DNA of 21,761 bases, taken from the NCBI GenBank assembly GCA_026770585.1, contig MU646460.1:161790-183550 (forward strand), given 5' to 3'. The stretch comes from Baffinella frigidus (Eukaryota; Cryptophyceae; Cryptomonadales; Baffinellaceae). Of this stretch, positions 16,786 through 21,761 are shown piece by piece. A model generated the notes under the pieces. The model was not told the origin of the DNA. It saw nothing but the letters and a program-made list of their open reading frames with translations, and did not search any database. Each line of letters begins with the position of its first letter. Position 1 is the first letter of the stretch. The position numbers and the translations under genes were made by a program.

Positions 16786-16863
16786 CAGCCGGAGTCGGAG
16801 GCGCCCGGGATGACGTTGATGTCGACCAGCGCGTTCCAGCCCTCGGTCGCTGCCGTAGGGGAT
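16785..16863 (-). pseudogene. Possible C-terminal exon fragment, unrecognised
   Basis: On the minus strand the frame reads TEGWNALVDINVIPGASDSG and then TGA (16785-16787). It is cut on its upstream side by the foldback element at 16864. Downstream of the stop, in the same orientation, come the CCCGCCTCGGG minisatellite and the gene-B-like 3' sequence, so it may be the truncated end of a relative with that 3' region. Only about 25 codons; family unknown. Confidence 0.25.
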
Positions 16864-17005
16864 TTCATAGGGAAACGGTTTTAATTTAAAACTTTCTGGC
16901 AATGAAATTTACTACACACAATGATTTTTACTAGTGATTTTAAAGCATTCGTGTAGTAATTTTCACTGAATCCAATGTTTTAAAATTAAAACCGCTTACC
17001 TTTGA
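16864..17005. mobile_element. 142 bp AT-rich foldback element, copy 1
   Basis: Arms TTCATAGGGAAACGGTTTTA and a degenerate complement. The interior contains GGCAATGAAATTTACTACAC and CATTCGTGTAGTAATTTTCA, themselves inverted. Copy 2 of the same length is at 20597-20738. Exact ends are uncertain by a few bases. Confidence 0.85.
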
Positions 17006-17470
17006 GATTAGGGTTTAGGGTTTGGGGCTGCACAGAGGGAGAGAGCCACGTGTTCCAGCACCCTCGACCTCATCTGGTCAGGTATTTGATTTAAATGTTC
17101 GGAGTCCCCCGAATGCACGAAATTTACTACACGTTTGTCACGTCCAGCCCTTATTATTACTAGTATGATCAAACTTGCAGTAAATTTCGTGCATTCGGGG
17201 GACTCCCAACCATTTAAATCAAATACCTGACCGGATGAGACCAGCGACAACGCGGCGCGCCACACACCAGCTTCCCTCGCAAGTTCAAAGGCCTTCCGCC
17301 CCGAGTGGGTGGGCCCGGGAACAATCTACGGATGAGCTCCCCTTTGAGATTAGGGTTTAGGGTGTGGGGCTGCACAGAGGGAGAGAGCCACTTGTTTCAG
17401 CACCCTCGACCAGCGTCAACGCGGCGCGCCACACACAAGCTTCATTCGCAAGTTCTAAGGCGTTCTGGGA
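16999..17470. repeat. Tandem duplicated block, one copy interrupted by an insertion
   Basis: CCTTTGAGATTAGGGTTTAG... through CAGCACCCTCGACC...AGCG..AACGCGGCGCGCC and onwards occurs at 16999 and 17341. The offset is 342 bp, of which 173 bp is the foldback element plus one target duplication in the first copy. Three mismatches occur in the first ~69 bp. Confidence 0.9.
17066..17242. mobile_element. 169 bp foldback element with GACC target-site duplication
   Basis: Element 17070-17238 has 59-60 bp near-perfect arms (TCATCTGGTCAGGTATTTGA ... complement). GACC flanks both sides (17066-17069, 17239-17242). The second copy of the host block reads CTCGACCAGCG with a single GACC at the corresponding site, i.e. 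the empty site. Confidence 0.95.
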
Positions 17471-17479
17471 ACGCCAGAA

Positions 17480-17534
17480 CACCAGCTTCCCTCGCGAGGG
17501 AGGCTGGTTTCTTATGCGCGAGGTACCCCTGTAG
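17480..17534. mobile_element. Solo TACCTCGCTCAT-family end beside a palindrome
   Basis: CCAGCTTCCCTCGCGAGGGA(G)GCTGG is a near-perfect palindrome. It runs into GGTTTCTTATGCGCGAGGTA and CCCCTGTA, a single right arm with no left partner. Confidence 0.7.
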
Positions 17535-17550
17535 CAGGGGTGTGAGGATG

Positions 17551-17631
17551 GAGGACTAGCGTGGGATAGGCCCGCCTCGGGAGCTGACTAGGGGTACCTC
17601 GTTCCCAAGGTCACGTGGAGCGTTCTGAGAT
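17551..17631. repeat. Dispersed repeat copy 2
   Basis: GAGGACTAGCGTGGGATAGG, CCCGCCTCGGGAGCTGACTA and TACCTCGTTCCCAAG, matching the copies at 15924 and 18076. Followed by a piece (GGCCTTCCGTCCCGAGTGGG) shared with 17290. Confidence 0.8.
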
Positions 17632-17860
17632 CAAAGGCCTTCCGTCCCGAGTGGGTGGGTCCGGGGAGCTCATCCGTAGATTGTTGCCATCTCCTCAAGA
17701 GTGCGGTGGGCGTGGTCCTGGATGTGAGTGTAATACAACGCACCAAAACACCATGCAAGTGGGACCGGCGCGTGCCTGCGCTCGGTCGCTCCACTCGAGG
17801 CTGGAAGAGGGAGTATTTTAAAAGTGGGATTGTTAAATTTAGTACCAGTCACGGGCAGGC

Positions 17861-17902
17861 TTGGTCACGTAGCTCAAGGAATTCCAAGAGCTACGTGACC
17901 AA
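17861..17902. repeat. Near-perfect palindrome
   Basis: TTGGTCACGTAGCTC and its complement flank AAGGAATTCCAA, itself palindromic. The surrounding AT-rich stretch (about 17820-17980) may be a foldback element; boundaries not found. Confidence 0.75.
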
Positions 17903-18075
17903 ATACCCCTATTTATGTGAAAATTACTACACGTTTCTTTCTCCCCCTTCACTTGTAAAGGGATCCCTGTTTTAACATAGTCACACTTCTAGCCTCTGGT
18001 GGCTGCCGTGGGTTTCGGGTTTAGGGCACCCAACCCCCAACGGCAACATTCCGCGCCACGTGGCGACATTCCGTG

Positions 18076-18150
18076 GAGTGAGGACTACATGTAGCGTGGG
18101 ATAGGCCCGCCTCGGGAGCTGACAAGATGTACCTCGCTCCCAAGCTTCAC
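18076..18150. repeat. Dispersed repeat copy 3
   Basis: GAGTGAGGACTACATGTAGC, then GTGGGATAGGCCCGCCTCGG, GAGCTGACAAG and TACCTCGCTCCCAAGC, as in copies 1 and 2. Confidence 0.8.
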
Positions 18151-18261
18151 TCGCAAGAACAAAGACGTTCCGTTCCGAGCAAGTGGGGCCAGCGCGCTAC
18201 GCACCCACCACCAGCGCCAACGCACCGCGCCACTTCACTCCGACCCACAAGATTTCAGCTA

Positions 18262-18378
18262 AGTCAACCAGCTCACCTAAGTCAACTTTCCCCTGATTTC
18301 GTTGAAATGGACCCTGCCACCATGGCCGGCATTTGACTTAAGGCGCTGGTTTTCAGGGGGAGTTGACTTAGGCGAAAT
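18262..18378. mobile_element. Degenerate foldback element
   Basis: CACCTAAGTCAACTTTCCCC (near 18276) pairs with GGGGGAGTTGACTTAGGCG (18352-18374). A second TAAGTCAA/TTGACTTA pair is nested inside. A similar CTTAAGTCAACTCCCC occurs near 5181. Confidence 0.65.
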
Positions 18379-18443
18379 GTTCTGGGTCCGAGTGCACTTA
18401 CGGGGGGGCCTGGGTCGCTGCGCACCCTCACCCAGCGTCAACG

Positions 18444-18571
18444 TACAGGGGTACCTCGCCCATAAGAAACCGCCACCCCCTAGGACCCTACAGTAGGCCT
18501 ATGCCCAGGGCCCTATGGTGGTCCTAGGAGGGCGGGGGCATGCAGTTTCTTATGAGCGAGGTACCCCTGTA
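18444..18571. mobile_element. TACCTCGCTCAT-family foldback element
   Basis: TA-flanked arms CAGGGGTACCTCGCCCATAA and consensus complement. It sits after CCAGCGTCAACG, a phrase also present in the host block at 17411. Confidence 0.9.
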
Positions 18572-18619
18572 CCGCTGTGCAGATCTCCATTGATCGATAC
18601 GTAGCGCGGGACGACTCAC

Positions 18620-18645
18620 AGCCCGAGGTGGGCTCGTCCTGAGCT
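18620..18645 (-). repeat. Minus-strand copy of the gene B 3' motif
   Basis: On the minus strand CTCAGGACGAGCCCACCTCG matches CCAGGACGAGCCCGCCTCGG at 14344 over about 19 bases. Confidence 0.6.
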
Positions 18646-18694
18646 CGAGTAAGTGATGGCAAGCAGAGTCGTGAAGCGAGCGCCTCCAACGCTA

Positions 18695-18907
18695 AGGTAG
18701 AGCCAATCTGGTAGGACTTGGCCAAAGCAAAGTTCGAACTTGCGAGATTGCGAACTTCTAGATGGACCGTAATTATTAGTAAACACCGATTTGTACTGCA
18801 AAATTTGAATTTAAAACACTACATGTCCAAAAGAGTCCATCTAGAAGTTCGCAATCTCGCAACTTCGAACTTCGCTCTGGCCAAGTCCTACCAGATTGGC
18901 TCTAGGT
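18695..18907. mobile_element. 205 bp foldback element with AGGT target-site duplication
   Basis: About 69 bp arms (AGAGCCAATCTGGTAGGACT... and complement, three mismatches) at 18699-18767 and 18835-18903, with an AT-rich loop. AGGT occurs on both sides (18695-18698, 18904-18907). Three short frames over the arms are artefacts. Confidence 0.9.
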
Positions 18908-19011
18908 AGGTCCGGTTGTACATTTAGTATCGCAGGTCCTTTAAGAAGCACTTGGTTCGAGCCCTCTCTGGACGCCTTACGTTTACGGTCCGACGTCATA
19001 CGTTCGATACA

Positions 19012-19090
19012 AGTCCCTCCTGCACTAGGTCCTCACAACAAGTCCCTCCTGCACTAGGTCCTCACTCCCTCCTGCACTAGGTCCTCACAA
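19012..19090. repeat. Short tandem repeat, three units
   Basis: TCCCTCCTGCACTAGGTCCT then CAC, starting at 19014, 19043 and 19066. The first two are separated by AACAAG-type spacer. Confidence 0.85.
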
Positions 19091-19162
19091 CCGCGCCACA
19101 CAGCGTATGGAGTGTCCCCAGAAACTCGGCGCGTGTGAGGAAGGTGGCAGGAGGCAAGGGCA

Positions 19163-19366
19163 GGGGTTTAGGGTTTAGGGCCTAGGGTTTAGGGTTTAGG
19201 GTTTAGGGTTTAGGGTTCAGGGTTCAGGGTTTAGGGTTTAGGGTTTAGGGTTTAGGGTTAGGGGTTTAGGGTTAGGGGTTGGGGTTTAGTGTTTGAAGGT
19301 TAGGGATTAGGGTTTAAGGTTAGGAATTAGGGGTCAGGGGTTTAGGTTTTAGGTTTTAGGGGCAGA
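19163..19366. repeat. Telomere-like TTTAGGG tract
   Basis: A 200 bp run, largely perfect TTTAGGG in the centre and degenerate outward. The G-rich strand is on +, opposite to the tracts in the left half of the window. Confidence 0.95.
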
Positions 19367-19507
19367 CCGAGAGGGTCGATGTCCACAGGGGTGCAATCCG
19401 ACGCCGGATATCCGTACGAAAACTCCCTGGATATCCGTACGAAATCTTCCTGGATATCCGTACGAAATCTCCCGATCCGACGCCGGATATCCGTACGAAA
19501 ACTCCCT
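19367..19507. repeat. Short repeats of GGATATCCGTACGAAA
   Basis: GGATATCCGTACGAAA units at 19405, 19429, 19452 and 19485. Each contains the palindrome GGATATCC next to CGTACG. It opens with the GACCGAG.GGGTCGATGTC phrase repeated further on. Confidence 0.85.
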
Positions 19508-19707
19508 ATGCCCCTACGGATTGTCTACCGTAGGTTCCTATGGATGATCCACATGTGGGTTATTCACGAAATCCCTCTGTAGGTATGGGATGTAGTTATG
19601 GGATGGAGGGAGCCTACGGATTGGGTACCGTAGGGTCCTATGGATCATACACTCATGGGTTATTCTCGAAATCCCTTTGCGGTTGTGGGATGTAGGTATG
19701 GGAGGGA
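19508..19707. repeat. Two direct copies of a foldback half-element
   Basis: CTACGGATTG...TACCGTAGG..CCTATGGAT followed by GTGGGTTATTC(A/T)CGAAATCCCT occurs at about 19508 and 19611. Both resemble one arm of the complete foldback at 19915-20144. Confidence 0.75.
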
Positions 19708-19708
19708 G

Positions 19709-20240
19709 GGGCCGACCGAGCGTGTCGATGCCGACAGGGGCGCGAACCGACGCTGGATAACCGTAGGAACCCCCCCAAGGTAACGGAAACTCGGCCCAAA
19801 ATAGGCCGAAACGCCCTTCGTAGCCCGCTGTGTGGGTGGGGATGACGGGGCCGACCGAGCGGGTCGATGTCAACAGGGGCGCGAGCCGACGCTGGATAAC
19901 CGTAGGAACCCTTCCATGTCCCTACGGATTGTCTACCGTAGGGTCCTTTGGATTATCCACTTGTGGGTTATTCACGAAATCCCTTCGTAGCCAGCTGTGT
20001 CCCATGTCCCTACGGATAACCACTAGGTGAATAATCCATAGGACTCTAAGGCATGCATGCCACACAGCGGACTTCGAAGGGATTCGTGAATAACCCCTAC
20101 GCGATAAGACCTAGGACCCTACGGTAGGCAACCCGTAGGGGCATAGGGCCTACGGATAAGGCAACGGAAACTCGGCCCAAAATCGGCCGACACGCCCTTC
20201 GTAGCCCGCTGTGTGGGTGGGGATGGCGGGAGGGGCCCAC
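19709..20240. repeat. 140 bp tandem unit; second copy carries a foldback insertion
   Basis: CCGACCGAGCG.GTCGATG starts units at about 19709, 19849 and (partial) 20232. The first unit is 140 bp. The second is longer by about 240 bp because of the element at 19915-20144. Shared landmarks: GACGCTGGATAACCGTAGGA and AACGGAAACTCGGCCCAAAA. Confidence 0.85.
19915..20144. mobile_element. About 230 bp foldback element
   Basis: The left arm ATGTCCCTACGGATTGTCTA... and the right arm, whose complement starts ATGCCCCTACGGGTTGCCTA, are inverted relative to each other. Internal inverted pieces include GGGTTATTCACGAA. It is absent from the neighbouring 140 bp unit. Confidence 0.8.
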
Positions 20241-20596
20241 CGAGTGGGTCGATGTCGACAGGGGGGCGAGCAGGCTCTTGGCGCTCGGCCTTACGCTCCT
20301 TGCGCCGCTCGTTGAGGAATTCCTGCGTACCGGAAGACCGTCAGGACGTGATCAGGACGAGACCAGGTCGTGACAAGGACGTGGGTTCAGGACGTGCGCA
20401 GGTCGTGACTAGATCGTGGGTTCGGAACGTGGTCCGGCCAAAGCGCCCCTTGCGCCGCTCGTTGAGGAATTGCTGCGCACCAAGGCGCGTGCCGTCAGGA
20501 CGCGACCTGGTCGTGACCGTCCTAGGACGTTCCGGGTGACAAAAAACGTTTTTCACTGAGCCAGGACCGAGCTCCGTGCGCCGCGCGTTGAGGAAT
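20241..20596. repeat. Degenerate ~130-155 bp tandem repeat
   Basis: TTGCGCCGCTCGTTGAGGAA-type blocks near 20299, 20452 and 20577, with GACC(A/T)GGTCGTGAC and GTCAGGACG phrases between. Remnants of the same phrases continue near 20985 and 21175. Confidence 0.8.
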
Positions 20597-20738
20597 TTCA
20601 CAGGGAAACGGTGTTAATTTAAAACTTTGTGGCAATGAAATTTACTACACCGAATGGGTTTAACTAGTAGTTTTAAAGCATTCGTGTAGTAATTTTCATT
20701 GAATCAAAAGTTTTAAACCAAAACCGTTTTCCTATGAA
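20597..20738. mobile_element. 142 bp AT-rich foldback element, copy 2
   Basis: Arms TTCACAGGGAAACGGTGTTA and complement of TTCATAGGAAAACGGTTTTG. The interior is nearly the same as copy 1 (16864-17005). It is inserted into the third copy of the tandem repeat, right after GTTGAGGAA, and the repeat resumes with CTTGCTGCACAC. Confidence 0.9.
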
Positions 20739-20792
20739 CTTGCTGCACACGAAGGTGCGTGAGAGTGAGTGACTCCCTAATGTGAAAAGCTT

Positions 20793-20826
20793 ACGTTAAC
20801 GGACCCCTTAAGGGGTCGCTTAACGT
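20793..20826. repeat. Near-perfect palindrome
   Basis: A GACCCCTTAAGGGGTC core with outer ACGTTAA/TTAACGT arms. The following stretch to 20930 is AT-rich with no gene. Confidence 0.85.
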
Positions 20827-21011
20827 GGGCTTGCCAGCTCTAAAAACGATTTTAAAAGCGATTTCAGGACTTTTAAAGCCCAAGAATGTTTTCCATTATA
20901 AATTTTGTACCAAAGTTACTACTCCGTTGACATAAGCTTTTTGCATGATCCCTGGTCGCGGGAAGCGCTGGTGGCGCACCATCTGGACGAGACCGGGACG
21001 TGACCTAGTTT

Positions 21012-21168
21012 CGGAAGCGTCGAGCCCTCGACACTTTTTCGGGACCTGAAGCGGATCAAATCCCCTCTACGCTCGCCCCTTTTTCAGACTTCCTAAAAAA
21101 GAGGTGAGCGTAGAGGGGATTTGATCCGCTTCACGTCCCGAAAAAGTGTCGAGGGCTCGACGCTTCCG
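21012..21168. mobile_element. Foldback element with 74 bp arms
   Basis: CGGAAGCGTCGAGCCCTCGA... (21012-21085) is repeated inverted at 21095-21168 with about three mismatches around a 9 nt loop. It lies inside the GACCGGG/GTGACC repeat phrases. No clear target duplication. Confidence 0.9.
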
Positions 21169-21279
21169 TAACGAGACCGGGTCATGACCGCCGTAGGATC
21201 CGGATGTGGTCAGGCTGAATCGGCGTGGGCTGGGGTTGAGGCAAGAAACACGTTCCTCCCGTCATCATTCCACGACCAG

Positions 21280-21459
21280 AGACCTAGCGTGTGCGAACCC
21301 CTACACCCTGAACCCTTCACCCTGCACCCTGCACCGGTTGGGTGCAACCCTTCACCCTGCACCCTGCACCCAACCGGTGCAGGGTGCAGGGTGAAGGGTT
21401 GAGGGTGCAGGGTGCAGGGTGAAGGGTTCAGGGTGTAGGGGTTCGCACACGCTAGGTCT
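21280..21459. repeat. 180 bp palindrome built of telomere-like units
   Basis: Arms beginning AGACCTAGCGTGTGCGAACC continue through CCCTACA, CCCTGAA, CCCTTCA and CCCTGCA heptamers. They are mirrored on the right, with one short indel region (GGTTGGGTG) and a tiny loop near CAACC. Confidence 0.95.
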
Positions 21460-21499
21460 GGATAGGTGAAGTACGTTTTTGATCGGGTTTTGGGGCGAG

Positions 21500-21603
21500 A
21501 TTCTGGAATGTTGAGGGTGTGGAGAGGGGGGTTAGGGGTTCGGGGTTAGTGTGTCGGGTTTCGGGTGGAGGGTGTCGGGTTTAGGGTTCAGGGTTTAGGG
21601 GGC
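21500..21603. repeat. Degenerate telomere-like tract
   Basis: GGGTTAGGGG, GGGTTTCGGG and GGGTTTAGGG units, G-rich strand on +. Mixed with GGAGGGTGTCGGG. Confidence 0.75.
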
Positions 21604-21639
21604 AGGGAACCTCCATGCACTCAGGTGGGAGAGTGGGGG

Positions 21640-21761
21640 TGTGGAGGGTGTGGAGGGTGTGGAGGGTGTGGAGGGTGTGGAGGGTGTGTGGAGGGTGTGT
21701 GGAGGGTGTGTGGAGGGTGTGGAGGGTGTGGAGGGTGTGGAGGGTGTGGAGGGTGTGTGGA
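21640..21761. repeat. GGAGGGTGTG minisatellite, open at the window edge
   Basis: Unit of 10 bp, with 12 bp variants (extra GT) in the middle and again at the end. It continues past the end of the window, so its full length is unknown. Confidence 0.95.

Noticed and set aside
18900-18975. tRNA-like GGTTCGAGCCC near 18955
   Set aside because: It resembles a T-arm, but no acceptor stem, D-arm or anticodon arm can be paired around it.

Overview
The window looks like nuclear DNA of a eukaryotic microalga or related protist. The genes are GC-rich, are split by GT-AG introns, and sit in intergenic DNA packed with tandem repeats, telomere-like CCCTAAA/TTTAGGG variants and short inverted-repeat (foldback) elements. 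I see no bacterial operons, rRNA genes or confident tRNA genes. Kinesin-light-chain-type TPR repeats and abundant telomere-like filler would suit a cryptophyte or a similar large-genome alga, but that assignment is a guess.

Layout. 1-3120 is repeats: a ~170 bp degenerate tandem unit, a 22 bp array of short hairpins, telomere-like tracts, a possible exon fragment (1853-2089), a 216-285 bp tandem unit and the first foldback element. 3224-4651 holds two more foldbacks and a small triplicated repeat. 4700-5000 may contain an exon relic. 5430-6480 is a duplicated terminal exon (5945-6145) with a 3' region resembling that of the large gene downstream. 6616-8640 is poorly resolved and contains a decayed copy of the first exon of the next gene.

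The core is a same-strand pair of related genes. Gene A (8692-10183, three exons) encodes a predicted ADP-ribosyltransferase (ART). Gene B (10539-14333, four exons) encodes a predicted MYND zinc finger, then the same ART domain, then a long array of 42-residue TPRs. Both ART domains carry the R, S/T and ExE signature. The two paralogues corroborate each other's splicing: removing gene B intron 11688-11995 gives a gap-free match to the uninterrupted exon of gene A. Gene B looks like a modifying enzyme with separate zinc-finger and TPR protein-binding modules. Substrate and biological role cannot be read from the sequence.

14334-21761 is a mosaic of foldback elements in several families. It also contains dispersed copies of a CCCGCCTCGGG motif, an inverted piece of gene B's 3' end, minisatellites, telomere-like tracts in the opposite orientation to the left half, and a 10 bp minisatellite running off the right edge. 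Several insertions can be read directly because an unoccupied copy of the same host repeat lies nearby, which gives exact boundaries and, in some cases, 4 bp target-site duplications.
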